From the NCBI GenBank assembly GCA_051294375.1, contig CM119269.1:6309919-6373918 (forward strand): 64,000 nt of DNA. The letters are read 5' to 3'. Position 1 is the first letter of the stretch, and the number at the start of each line of letters is the position of its first letter. The DNA comes from Paraspadella gotoi (lineage: Eukaryota; Chaetognatha). Of the stretch, positions 42,601-54,005 are shown piece by piece. The position numbers and the translations under genes were made by a program. The notes below the pieces were generated by a model, which saw nothing but the letters and a program-made list of their open reading frames with translations, was not told the origin of the DNA and did not search any database.

Positions 42601-44249
42601 CCTTGGTTATCTAATAAGCAGCGCCATCTTCTCGACGCCAATTTCTGAAAAGCTTCCGGATCGCGATGGAGGTAAACTCAAAACTTATTTTCTTTACTAC
42701 TCTTTTCTTTTTTATAAAGAAGAAATTTGCTAAAATTCATAATAAGATGAAATTTTTATTTCATTATCTCCCTTTTCTTTATCCAGCGTACACCCTTGTC
42801 TTCGGTCTAGTGGCCTTCAGTCCCATCATCCTCATGTATTGGACGCGACCCGTCAACATCTTCGCCTCATCCTTTTGCGGGGCCTACATCGCATTGGCGT
42901 CTCTCGATCTCGTCCTTGACTCCACCGACCTCTCCATCGTCGTTTGGCAGTCGATCCTTCGTCAAGTCTTTCCTAAGAGCACGCCGCTGCTCTTGCGGTG
43001 AGTTACGAACCGATTGGTCTAATATTAATTTCGAGGAATAGATTTCCTATTTTTATGGTTTCTATTTTTAGAGATTCTTCATAGAAAAGATACAATACCA
43101 TCTTGAAACGATAGCGGTTGCTATGGTTTCAATCCCAAGAGAATCTTGATACAATTTATTCAGTACCATTTCAATACAATGTCGGCTTCAGTGAAAATCG
43201 TTTTAACCTGGCCTTTGGCATTGAATCCCTTTTTTTATTGTTTTGGCCGAGGTCTGGAATTTATTCTTATCAATTACCATTTTTCGAAAGCTCATTGTTT
43301 GAGGCGCTCTCTCTTTTTCTCTCTCTCTCTCTCTCTGACGGAAGTGGCTTCCATTTCGAAAACCAGTTCATTCATTTTAATTTCGGGCTTCCTTAGTTCA
43401 GTTGTTCACCTACTCGGTTTCTTTTTTAGCATCGAATCCTTTATTCGTTGCCTCGAGTATTTAAAGTCGCCGCGAATTTAGTTTTTAACTTTCTATTTTT
43501 CTATCGATTTATCTGCGCATTATGGCATTTATTTTAAGAATTAAAAAACAAAAAGAAAATTTTAAATTTTAAAATATCGTTTTTGTCCATAAGTTTTTCG
43601 TGTTTCTACCAGACATCAACCTTTAACGACGCCGAACATTGTTCTCATTTGCGCTTGGATGCTTTTAGCCGTCGGAGGATTTGCCTTTCAAGTTCGTGCG
43701 ATTTTCAATTTTTGTTTTTCGTTTCGGACCAAAAACTTATTCATCGATTACATTGCCCTTTCAGTGGCGCCGCGAAAGAGGGAATCCGCCTTTTCCTCCG
43801 CACCGCAATCTGACCAAATCCGTCGTCGAGGGACGCCTCGAGTCCGATCACCCCACGCCCGCTGCCGCCTCCGCCCCTCGACCACCGGGCGGCCTTGTTG
43901 ACGTCGGCGTCGGTGAGAGGGCGCCTCTGAGGCGTTGCGTGTCCGGTCCGAGCTTCCGCGTGACCAGCCCTCGATATCGAGGCTGGATTCGACGCCCTAT
44001 CGTCAGAAATAACCAGTGAGTTATTTGATCTCGATCAGAATTTCTTGGCGCTTCGTCAAACTATTCGATATTAGTGCTTTCGTTTGAAGTGATCTCGTTC
44101 GGCCATTCAGGTCTCCCTTGCCATTCCTGCACGCGCCTCTCGGTCAGGGTCATCATTACGGCGCCATTGACACCGAAGAGGGCAGGCGCCAGGTGCAAGC
44201 GCATTGGCCTCCGATCCCAGTCGCCGCGCTCTCCTCTACCCAGACCTGA
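39617..44249 (+). CDS. TM7SF3: Transmembrane 7 superfamily member 3
   Basis: Eleven exons: 39617-39734, 39828-39987, 40138-40301, 40414-40527, 41542-41860, 41995-42185, 42513-42671, 42787-42997, 43613-43691, 43765-44015, 44111-44249. They join in phase to 634 residues (human 570). The protein has a signal peptide (GVFLVLVAVFMTS), an extracellular beta-rich half with several N-glycosylation sites, and seven transmembrane helices. PVPGGCSLEFDLEIAPQI matches human VPGGCNLEFDLDIDPNI; YVPAVNYGCDITEEGSC matches the cysteine motif; WRRERGNPPFPPHRNL follows the last helix as in human IRRERGRPFFPPH. The cytoplasmic tail is longer than in human. Human TM7SF3 affects ER stress and splicing in p53 responses. 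Confidence 0.9.
40591..40694 (+). CDS. Possible alternative terminal exon of TM7SF3 (membrane anchor)
   Basis: Inside intron 4, a TTTTTATCTCGCCAG acceptor opens 34 codons in the phase that fits the exon 4 donor (40527). The peptide LVLGGILVCFCFFVNVVVVT is a clear transmembrane helix, followed by FFYNWKLESV and a stop. Use of this exon would give a signal peptide, the N-terminal extracellular half and a single membrane anchor instead of seven. Seen: acceptor, phase and hydrophobic reading frame. Transcript use is inferred. Confidence 0.4.
40863..41515. mobile_element. Element with a core of 22-bp tandem repeats (copy 2)
   Basis: In TM7SF3 intron 4. The left flank has CTCTTTCACTCATACACGCA and ATGAATGACTATCATC; the core contains ~17 units of a 22-base repeat (ATCAATAATCAATTATTATTAC); the right flank reads CATTAATTTTTTTTATAGTAACGTCCG and CGAGATCACTAAACTTTTAAGATTTTTTATTT. 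All three parts match the copy at 30690-31160. The core is interrupted by a ~120-base insertion (41127-41250), the second copy of the hairpin plus GAAACATGTCTG element. Confidence 0.72.
41129..41181 (+). repeat. Hairpin plus GAAACATGTCTG retroelement relic (copy 2)
   Basis: Stem GAACG (41129-41133) pairs with CGTTC (41141-41145) and is followed at once by GAAACATGTCTG (41146-41157) and, 12 bases on, AAAAATTCGTTG. The layout equals the minus-strand copy at 3386-3331, though the stem bases differ, so the pairing is conserved rather than the sequence. Confidence 0.45.
42240..42410 (+). mobile_element. Possible tRNA-derived SINE in TM7SF3 intron 6
   Basis: TTTGGCTTGGACAGTTAAG at 42255 resembles an RNA polymerase III box A, and TCTGGGTTCACGCAGG at 42295, about 40 bases later, resembles a box B. 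It is more diverged than the 47.2-kb SINE and no second copy was found in the window. Confidence 0.3.
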
Positions 44250-44793
44250 TTACTTTCTCTTGGCTCTGATTGTCTCTCTTCGACGTTTTCGATAAATATT
44301 TTTCGCTTTATTTTTATATTGCAATATTAAACCATTAGCATTTATGTTTGCGTATTTATCCAATTTTATTCGTTTCAAACCACCCATCCGTCTTGTTGGA
44401 GAAAATCGCACTCGTTAAAATTTTGTTTTTAAAGAACCCCATAAGTTATAACTGCTGCTGATTACGCGCATTGTCTTCCGAGAATCTTAGGTTATCTGAT
44501 TTTGGGAATTTCGTTTTGGCGTTTCTTTTTGGGCCGTAACGACGCTGCAGAGGTTGAAACCTTCGAATTTAGCCGCTTCCGACATTCATGTAGTTACTAG
44601 TAATTAGTTCGCCTTATTGTTTCTCATCGGAGGCTAATTTGGTTACATAATTTTTTTTCCTCGATTGTTATTCAAACGACATTCTGGATATTTATAAACT
44701 TTGACTTTGTTGACAGTTAAATTACTATTTAAATCACTCTCCTTGTTAGGAAAGAACAAACGTGAAGCGAGACTGCGATTCTCAAAAAAAAAC
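44250..44793 (+). other. Spacer between TM7SF3 and the N4BP1-like gene
   Basis: AT-rich, no gene or repeat of note. Confidence 0.5.
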
Positions 44794-47700
44794 ATGGGTA
44801 AGTCACGACGAAGTAAATTCGTCTCTTCCCGAATTACTTCCCTCCCCATATCCCTTAAAGATGAAATCCGTCCAATGTCGCCCGATGAGGACGTGCTCGT
44901 CGTGCCCACCCACAAGTCGGTCGTCATAGATCAAAATAAGAATGACGTCGAGTTCTTCTTCCGGGTGACCATTCGGTGGAAGAATGACGACGAGGCCTTT
45001 GGTGGCGTCTGGGGCGTCGAACAACAATTCCTGCGTTTATCCGTCAGGGGTGAGTTCCTGAAAAAAAAGGGGCACCTGTCTTAGTGTCTATGGATGGAGG
45101 CATATGGACCGGGTGTCTTTATCTCGTTTCCTTCCACAGGTCCTCAAGCTGAACGGGAACCGGCTTCAGTTTTCATACGCGCGCTCTACGACCATGTTGA
45201 TCACGACAAGATGGTTGAGACGCCCGTGGCATTGTTCGGACTTGTCTCTGCCAAACCCGTGCTAAGGCACATCGTTCGGAAGTCCCAGGCCTCTGTCTGC
45301 CCGAGTCTCTTCGGCTGTACTCAGGTGAGATTTTGACGATTTTATGTTTCCGGAATTAATTCTGAAATGACCCGTGAGCCTTTTTTTAAACTTATTTTTA
45401 TTATTAAGATGAATAAAGGTATTCTTGCCACTGCGGTTTGCTATTACAGGTCGCTGTGTGTCAGGTTAGTTAGTTTCGTCCTAAACGTTAAAATACATTT
45501 CAGAACTTCGTTGTTTTTTTTGGTTGTTTTTTTTTTTTCAGTTTTATTTCGTAAAAAAGTTTGTTAAGGACAAATTTTTGACTTTAATGAAAGTGTACAA
45601 GGGTACAAAGTGTCTTATATTATATACATTCGTTTGAATAAAAAAATTTTGGTTTTTTTAGCTTAAACATAAGTAAAACTAATAATATTTTTATGTATAC
45701 AAGGTATTCGGTATAAATTGGGGTAAAATACAATTTGTGACGTACGTTGTTGTGTGTCCTGACTCTTCCTCGCTTTCGTTGACTCCCGTTTTATTTTTTA
45801 TTTTGCCGTTTGGCGCTTTCGAATGCAATGGCAATTGACTGGGAACCAAAAGTCCAAGGTCGAAGTCAAAGATATGAATCTCCATAATTGTTTTTTTTTT
45901 TTTTTTTTTTTTTTTTCTTTTCTGTCTTTTCGTAGGTCTACGGTACTGAGATGGCAGTGGCCCTCGCTGACTCGCTCATCGAGGGTCTCGTCCACGACTT
46001 CAAGTGCGCGATGAATTCCGCACCCGCGCAACCTTTCGATATCTATCATCCCTTGGCGTGTTTCGTTGCCGCCAACCAGGCTCGTCTCAACTGGATAGCC
46101 GACGACTGCTGCCTGGAACTACCCGTCGATGTACAGAAGCTAATAGTCACCTGGCTCATAGAAGATTTTCAAGAAATGGGTGAGGACGGAAGAAAAGCTG
46201 TTTCAAATATATTTCGTTTTTGTCCATTTTAAATAAGCGAATACAAAAAAATCTAATTCTGTTTGCTCCTCCTATAATTCATGTTGAGAGACATGTAGAC
46301 TGTAGAGTGTAGTGTAGACTGTAGAGTGTAGTGAGCTGTACCTGTTTTTTTTATGTTAACGTGGGGGGTTGAGGGGCTGCCTCATTCAGTTCTTTAAAAG
46401 GTTTCTGATTCAAGATTTCACTACAATTAACCCATTGACTCAATTGGTTATTAAAAATTTAGTGTTACTCTTTTTTTTTTTTTTTTCTTATTCTGAAGGG
46501 TTCGCGTATAATAAACCGGAAGTGCCACGCGAAACGTCGCCCTCGCCCGTATCCGGGCTTGCTGAGGCCTTCAATGGCGAAATGTCGCTCAACGGCACAA
46601 TATATCTCGACGACGACGACGATGATGCCGATCAAGGACAAGTTCCGTTGGGACATTCGTCCAGAACCGTGTACGTCGCTCCGAGGAGATTAAATTCAAG
46701 GTAAGTTTAAGGCATTCGCTTCGCGATTGCGTAAATATAGTTTTATGGCAACAGCCGGGTTGCCTGTGATGCCCCTTGGGATGGGGCATCTCACTGTTGA
46801 CTTTGGGGGCTTCCGACCCTCAGTGACACCTCCAGTCACTGGCGCGGTTACCCTAGGACGGTCTCGCTTTGCCAACGCAGAGGGAAGTCGTTAGGACTGT
46901 GGATGGAACACTACGCCTGGGATGGTGTGTTCCCCCTCTGAGCCAATGGATTTGGCTGAAGGATGGTGGACGTGAGGCGGTGCGAATATACCACCACAGT
47001 TTCAACTTAAAAAAAAAATTTCATGCAGTTCAAATTCTCACGCCGCCAACGCCTTCAACGGAGTTCTACCCGCCGAATATTTAGAAACCCTGGTGCGCGA
47101 TGACGAAGACCTTGAAGATGCCACGGCGGATCAAAACAAAGAGGCAGCTTTGGAGAGGATAAAGATATTGCAGGTGATAGAAAATTAAGATCTTATGGCA
47201 ACGGGAGGATAGCCTGTGATACCCGGGGCGCTGGGTCTCACCAACTGGCGTAGGGGCTGCGGACCCTCAGTGACCGCCTCCTGTCACTGGCATGTTTATA
47301 CCGGCACCGTCACATTTAAGCCAGAACCGGGATACCCAGGGATTGAACCCGGGACGCACGGATGGAATGAGATGATTTAGCCTGCTCAGCCATTGAGACG
47401 AGGCTGAGGACGGACAGCAGTGAGGCAGCTTTAAGTCTTGCTGCCACAATATACATGAAGGGAGAGGGTTTTCTTTTGCCCATTCGTTTTCATATTTCTG
47501 TAAAATGTTTTTCTCTATCCAACCTTTATTGATCGACGCTTTCTATTTCTTCTCACAGCGAGCGGATCCGGCGTCGACTCCGCCGCATCCTCTTGTCGCC
47601 GGAAACCCGATGGCGTTGATGACTTCGCCACGAGCGCCTCCGGTCAAAAGAGGAAGAGGAAGGTGAGACGGACTCTGCAGTCTCCATTAGAATTCCGCAT

Positions 47701-50072
47701 TTTCTTTCTTGTGCTTCTAAATTTATTAAAAACTCTTTTTTACTTTTTTTTTTCGCAGGGCTACCTCTGACGATTCGGACCAAGAAAAATCTAATACGAA
47801 TAATAATAATAGTAATATAGATAAAAATAATATAAAGCATAATAAAAATAAAAAAACTAATAAAAACTTTGGAGAAAACTCCAAACAAAAAGAGAAAGAG
47901 GAAGATACGGTTGTAATAACTACCTCTTCGTTCCCCGGAATAACTAGTAGAAAAGTAAAGATGAAAAAGAATCACGACGAAGAGGACGACGACGTGTCGT
48001 GGATGGAGGGATTGACGGAATCTCAAATCGAGATGATTTTGAACGATACGGGTTAGTTGTCGAAATCGAATATCGATTTGTAAATAAGGGTCGACTTCTT
48101 ATATTATATTAATTCATATTAATTTATTGTACATTTTTCTCTGCAGAATCGTCGAAGGAAAACGCGGCGACGTCCCAACTCGTCAACGGCGTTCCTCTTC
48201 CTCCGCATCGTCTTCTTAACCAAGCGGTAAGTTTAAATTTCCCCCCATAATGAAAGTAACTGAAGAAGCCATTTCTTTATGTCTACATAACATTTCGGAC
48301 AAAGAATTACTCTTAATTGATTATTAAAAAAATGTCTTTTTCCCAGACTCCCGCGTGGGTCGCGACATCCGAGCAGGATGTGTTATTCGGAGCGGCTAAA
48401 CCTTCGAACGATTCTCCTCGTCAGGGTGCACAAAATATCGTCCCTGGAACTTCGCATCCGCCCGCGCCAGGTCCGCTTAAAGCCCCGATTCTCATATCGG
48501 TCCGCTTCGCCACGAAAGCCCTTTGGTTCGCTGCTCGTCGATAGATCGCGGAAAAATAAAAGAAATCGTGGCGAGGCGGACCGATATAGAATCGTCATTC
48601 CATAAAAGAATTAAGGATTATAACCCCGCATATGGCCTCCTTGGTCGACAACCTGGGCCCCTCACTTTTCCTGCCCCTCCATTGGCTATCTTCATGGCCC
48701 TTAACGTGATTCCCTACTTACCCTCTCTTCTTGCCCTCTCTTCTAGTTACGTCCTCTGACGCGTCCGTTCCCGCTCCCTTTTACACGCCTACTACCTTAC
48801 CCGCTCCCATAATCCCTGCCATGCCCTCCTCCTCAGCCTCTGCCGCAAGGAACGCTGGGGGTTCCATCATCCCGCCGTACGCCCCACGGCATATAATTAT
48901 AGACGGATCCAACGTCGCCATGCATCACGGCAACAATAAGGTTGGTTTATTTTCGTGGCTTTCCAATTTAGGTATCACGTAAAGTGATTAAGCATCGTTT
49001 TTCGATTTTTTTTTCAGATATTTTCCTGTAAAGGGATCAAACTCATGGTGCAGACTTTTAAAGAACGAAATCACGAAAACATCACCGTCTTCGTTCCGCA
49101 GTGGAGACAAGCGACAGGATCCCACAATAAGATTAAAGACCAAAAAATTCTTTTGTAAGTTTCCCCCCTCCGACTATAAAGTATACATTATACAATAATC
49201 AATATACATACGGAACTTTTTTAACGGCTATTGTCCAATGTCCATATCAAGGTTTATTTTTTGTTTAAATTTTCAGTCAACTGGAGAAAGAAAATATTGT
49301 TAAGTTCACGCCATGTCGCAACATTCCCGGGGTGCCACGGATGAACAGCTACGACGACAGGTTTGTCGTGGAACTGGCCGTTAGGACGCGTGGCGTTATC
49401 GTATCCAACGACAAATTCCGGTGAGGAAAAAAGGAAAAGTAATTGTTAATATAAAAAATGATTCTTTCGGAATATTAAACATTACTTATGTCTGTTTATA
49501 TTATATATTACAGTGACCTAATGGGAGAAAAAGAAGAGTTCAAGGACGCAATAATCAACCGTCTTCTCCCTTATGTCTTCGTCGGCGACTTGGTCATGTT
49601 GCCCGAAGACCCGATGGGGAAGGCGGGGACTCATCTGGATGAGTTTCTGCGCATCTCGAAGTAAGTACTATTTTTCAAGGATCATGATTGTAGCGATTTT
49701 GTTCATATATTGAGTTGCTCTTTTCTCCTTTCCTTTGTAGATTCGAAATGAAACGTTTTCCCAATTCAATTCCGGACTCGGTAAAAACTAATCAGATCTC
49801 GCAAATAAATTTTACAACAAATGATCCAGTCGCGCAGGTCAGTTAAAAATTTGGATTTTTCCTATCGCTGGTTTATTATTATGTCATAATTAATTGTTCT
49901 TGGACGCCTTTTTTTTCAGAACTTCCGTTCCGAAGAAGAGACGGAAGATTTCCGTCTGCAACTGGGGGAAATGTTCCCCCCTTACAGGGCGCAAGTGGAG
50001 CAAACCCTTGAGAAATTGCCGAAAGAAAAAAATTTGAACGTTTTGGCGACGTATCTTTTGACTCTAATTTAA
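44794..50072 (+). CDS. N4BP1: N4BP1/KHNYN-type protein with NYN (PIN-like) ribonuclease domain
   Basis: Fifteen exons: 44794-45049, 45140-45324, 45936-46179, 46499-46700, 47029-47173, 47559-47662, 47759-48051, 48147-48226, 48347-48470, 48747-48940, 49018-49154, 49277-49420, 49514-49660, 49741-49837, 49920-50072. The product is 834 residues (human N4BP1 896). The N-terminal third is KH-like ([21 protein letters not shown]). A long low-complexity middle includes an Asn/Lys-rich tract (exon 7). The NYN domain near residues 600-730 has the acidic catalytic set: [47 protein letters not shown] and [10 protein letters not shown]. The C-terminus ([17 protein letters not shown]) fits the CoCUN region. 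N4BP1/KHNYN cut cytoplasmic or viral RNA and damp innate signalling. The exon 9 donor (48471, GTCCGC) is weak. Confidence 0.87.
46744..47004 (-). mobile_element. tRNA-derived SINE, copy in intron 4 of the N4BP1-like gene
   Basis: On the minus strand a box A-like TTGGCTCAGAGGGGG is present; the body shares CCAGTGACTGGAGGTGTCACTGAGGGTC-type sequence with the copy at 47194, and both end in TGTTGCCATA. Box B is degraded. The copy fills most of the 328-base intron. Confidence 0.6.
47194..47456 (-). mobile_element. tRNA-derived SINE, copy in intron 5 of the N4BP1-like gene
   Basis: On the minus strand box A is AATGGCTGAGCAGGC and box B is CGGGTTCAATCCC, about 45 bases apart, as in a tRNA head. The remaining ~170 bases match the neighbouring copy at 46744. 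It is an element rather than a tRNA gene, because no cloverleaf with a paired acceptor stem is evident. Confidence 0.68.
48487..48593. repeat. MITE-like inverted repeat in intron 9 of the N4BP1-like gene
   Basis: Arms of 28-29 bases, starting GATTCTCATATCGGTCCGC (48487) and, inverted, at 48566-48593, differ at two positions and flank about 50 bases. The left arm begins 17 bases after the assigned splice donor. Confidence 0.7.
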
Positions 50073-50453
50073 TCACGTGGTTTTCGTTAATAAATGTATA
50101 TTCCACGATCTTTATTTGATTTTTACCGAACAAATCGCTCAAAGTAGTTAGAACATAAAGCATTTTTTTGTTATCAGAAGATATTGTACTATAAGTCTGA
50201 GTTAAGAGCTGTTGTTTGCTGTTTGTTTATATGTTTTGGTTTTTGGAGCTCTGATTATTAGTAACAAAAGGATGCGCCCGTCTTCTATTTGAAATTTTGA
50301 CCATGCAGTCTTATCATTTTTTAGTTTTATACATGCTTATTGTAATATGAATTTTATTTCGGACGCTTTGATTTATTTTTCTAAGATTTATACATTGATC
50401 TCACGAAGAAAATAATATTCTACTTTTGCTCGAGCCGTAACTCTTTCGACAAA
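50073..50453 (+). other. Spacer upstream of CLPTM1
   Basis: AT-rich 3' UTR and promoter sequence; AATAAA at about 50090. No gene seen. Confidence 0.5.
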
Positions 50454-53400
50454 ATGTCGGAATTGGCAATGCCGGTGGCCCCGGCTGTGGAAGGCGCTGC
50501 CCAGCCCAACGGTGCCGCCCCTCAACAGGCTCAACAGCAGCAAACGTCGTGGGGGGAAATGGTGAAGGGGCTCCTGTGGAGATTTCTCATTATGTACTTT
50601 ATCATGAACCTGTTTCGTGGCAACAAGAACGCCACGCCTCCCACGACCGCCAAGGACGGGAAAGCCGTAGTTCCCGGCGCGAATCTTCAGTCGAGTAACT
50701 TTTTCGAGAGAGGAACTCTCATGGATTTGTACATCTACGCCTCAGAACACGAGAGGATGAAATGGGTCGCGGGGAAAAAGCCCACACATCCCGGTGAGAA
50801 TTTTGCTGAGGGAAACAGTTACTCGAAAGGCCGTAGCTATAAGAGGAACAGACTGATACATAATGCTACGGTACATAAACAATTTTCAATAAAAAGCTAG
50901 ATAATAGAACTCAACATTTTTTGGCTTATCACATGTTTATTACCAAATATTAAATGATAGAAAACAGTAATGTTAAATTGGCGGAGAAATTGTACTCCGA
51001 TTACACAACAAATTACTCTACTCTAATTTCTAACTATTTTAGGTTCCCACCCCAACGCCGTTTTGTTGTGGAAACTGGAGGACATTGAGTACGGTGACTG
51101 GACGAGTGGACCCAAAGGCGACGGCGTCCACTCCACCTCGATCACCATCCCCATCTCCCAGAAGGTCCAGCGCAACGCTTCGGTTTTCGCCCACGCCTTC
51201 TTCGTGCGCGCGGGGTACTCTCCCAACCCCCACGACACGGACACTTACCAACGTACGGCCACCGCCTACAAGTCCGTCAGGCTCAACAAATATAAAAAGA
51301 AAAGGTTGGTTGTTGGTAATTGGATTAACATTTTTTTTTAAGTATTTTTTATCATGCAATATCGCCTCCAACAGATTTGTACGAAAAACGTCAAATCTGC
51401 TGACGGGCGCGACAGAGGTTGACCAGACGACGGTGGTCGAGTTGGGCAAGAAGATGCCGGTGGAGATCGTTTCTCACCTTCACCCAAATATCACAGTGCA
51501 AATAGTGGACGATCACACGCATTGGGTTCAAGGTCAAGTCCCTCAGCCTCTCAGCGACTTTATCGAGTTCGACAAGTGAGTTTTTTTTTAACTACGACAA
51601 CAACGCGGCCGCCGTCCTGTGGACTTCGACCTCTTTGCCTGTCGAGGTCCTTCATAGGCGGCCTAGAATAAAACCGAATGCTCGTAAGGCGATCCCAAAA
51701 GATTGCGGCCGATAGCTTTAGGGTCCGTTCGCAAGCCCTGCGAGCATGCACAAAAAGAAAATGAAACTTTAACAAATGATCTTTGATCAATGGGTAATTT
51801 CGTCTTTTTTTCAACGATTAACGTTTCCTTACCTTCCAGATTCTCTGCTCGTTACTTTCCCATCGTCTTCTTCAACGACTACTGGAACTTAAACAAAGAC
51901 TACGTGGCCATCAACGAAACGGTGGAGGAGTTTAACCTTACCCTCACCTTCAACCACCTCACCATGTGGAAGTGGCAGATGTATGCCGCCCAGAGCGTTA
52001 AGCACAAGTGGATGGGCGGCTTCACCGAACTCATGGTCGACGAGTCCGACGAGGATCAGGTTAAAATATTTTGCTCTTCCATTTTTTAGATATGGCTTTA
52101 TAGCTTTACATGATTTATTTTATATCAGGACGCTTTAAAAGAGGCAATGCTGGACACGAACCCTTACCTTCTCGCGATGACGATCGCCGTGACCTTACTT
52201 CACTCCGTCTTCGAATTCTTGGCCTTTAAGAACGACATTCAGTTCTGGAAAAACCGAGAAACGCTCGAAGGCCTTTCGGTTAGTGCTGGATTATCTTTTC
52301 GTGTTGCAGATTAAGTTTATTTGGATATTGTCGTGTTTTGATTAGTTATAGATAAATTTTTATTTTGTTGCTTAAATCTAAGATTTGATGTTATTTTTTA
52401 ATATTAATATTCAATTACGAGACACATTGGACATCGTGGACTAAGAACTACTCTTAGCAAAAAAAAAAAATTTTCACCGTCGCAATCCAAAAACAGGTTC
52501 GCACCGTATTCTGGAACGTGGGACAAAGCGTCATCGTTCTTCTCTACGTTTGCGACAACGAGACCAACTTCATGGTAAAGATCTCCATCGGTATCGGACT
52601 CCTTATAGAAATCTGGAAAATAACCAAAGTCACCGACGTCTCTTTAGATTTCGAGAACAAGTGAGCCTTGAAGCTTTGGTGGGGGACTGGGGAGGGTGGA
52701 AAGTAGCCTCGAAATTAGTCCAAGTCAATGACTGTGAAAATGCTCACTAATCAATCTTTTCTTACGTTTATCCCTTCTCCTCCTCTTCCCCCCCTCCCCC
52801 TGTCTGCGTTTAAAGATTTCTCGGCCTCGTTCCTCGCCTCCTCATTAAGGACAAAAAGACTTACACTGATTCCGACACGAAAAAGTACGACAAGCTGGCC
52901 TTTCGCTACCTGTCCTGGCTGCTGTTCCCCCTTGTGGCCGGCTACAGCGTTTATTCCCTTTTCTACAACGAGCACAAGGGCTGGTACTCGTTCGTGCTCT
53001 CCGTCGCCTACGGTTTTCTTCTCACCTTCGGCTTCATCATGATGACGCCACAACTCTTCATCAACTACAAGATGAAGTCCGTTGCCCATCTCCCCTGGAG
53101 GATGATGACTTATAAGGTGTGCGCGGTGCCGGTGGCTGAGGAATATACTGCAGCTGGGTTAAAGGTTTGGTGGTCGATGAACGATCAAATATTTTTCTAC
53201 CTTCAGGCGCTCAACACCTTCATTGACGACATCTTCGCCTTCATCATTAAGATGCCGATGATGTACCGCATCGGTTGCCTCCGCGACGACGTCATCTTCT
53301 TCATTTTCCTCTACCAGCGGTGGCTCTACCCCGTCGACCCAACTCGCGTCAACGAGTTCGGAACCTCGGAGGAACTCCTGCGAAAGATCGAGCTGGAGAA

Positions 53401-53512
53401 GCAGCAGCAAAATGGCGCCATCGTGGCCAACGGGGATGTTCACGAAGTCGAGGCCGACGACGCCGCTGGCGGGGATTCCGAGAAGGCGTCGGTGGACAAG
53501 AAGAACGAATAA
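50454..53512 (+). CDS. CLPTM1: Cleft lip and palate transmembrane protein 1 homologue
   Basis: Eight exons: 50454-50793, 51043-51304, 51375-51575, 51840-52059, 52129-52278, 52497-52660, 52816-53116, 53207-53512. The product is 647 residues (human CLPTM1 669). After a Gln/Ala-rich N-terminus and a first membrane segment (LLWRFLIMYFIMNLF), a large luminal domain follows with SITIPISQKVQRNASVFAHA and DDHTHWVQGQVP. The membrane part carries FAFRYLSWLLFP-type sequence: KLAFRYLSWLLFPLVAGY, FGFIMMTPQLFINYKMKSVA, HLPWRMMTYKALNTFIDD, KMPMMYRIGCLRDDVIFFI and YQRWLYPVDPTRVNEFG. CLPTM1 retains GABA-A receptors in the ER in vertebrates, and the family also includes the lipid scramblase CLPTM1L. The acidic C-tail is species-variable. 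Confidence 0.97.
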
Positions 53513-54005
53513 CTCGAGCGGCCCGCCTCCCCCTCTCCTTGGCCTGCCGGCTCATGAGAACGCTTGGACCTCGAAACTTTTCTTTTCGTTTCATTGTCAT
53601 TTTTTTTCCTTCTTCTTCTTAATTTCGTTTTTTAATCTTATTGAGTTGATGGTGATTTCATTCCGTTCATATCGTTGTCTCGCTATTACTCTCTGATTTA
53701 TAGTTGTCTCACGATCCAATGTTGAACAAGAAATCTTTTTTTTTCTTTTGATAAGAGACGTTTCTCTAACGCGTCCGCGCGACGGAATTTCGAATTTAGC
53801 TTTTGGTTGTTTTTTTTTTTTTTTTTTATCAAGGTTTCAATGTCGTTCGTGTTTAAAAATTTAAAAAAATCTAGTCGAATATATTTTTTGGCTTCTTTGC
53901 TAATTCAGTTATATTGGTAGATAAAAGTGTAATATTCTTTATCTTTTTCTTGCCTATAGAACTATACAATTTACAATATTGAATATAACATTTACTAAAA
54001 AAATC
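53513..54005 (+). other. Spacer between CLPTM1 and UPF3
   Basis: T-rich CLPTM1 3' region, then AT-rich sequence with an acceptor-like TTGCCTATAG ending at 53959, 46 bases before the UPF3 ATG. Confidence 0.5.

Noticed and set aside
47270-47420. tRNA gene on the minus strand (box A and box B present)
   Set aside because: No paired acceptor stem or anticodon loop can be drawn, and the copy continues into a shared ~170-bp body; it is a SINE.
51039-51449. Minus-strand open frame over CLPTM1 exons 2-3
   Set aside because: It crosses exons whose sense frame matches CLPTM1; no independent support.
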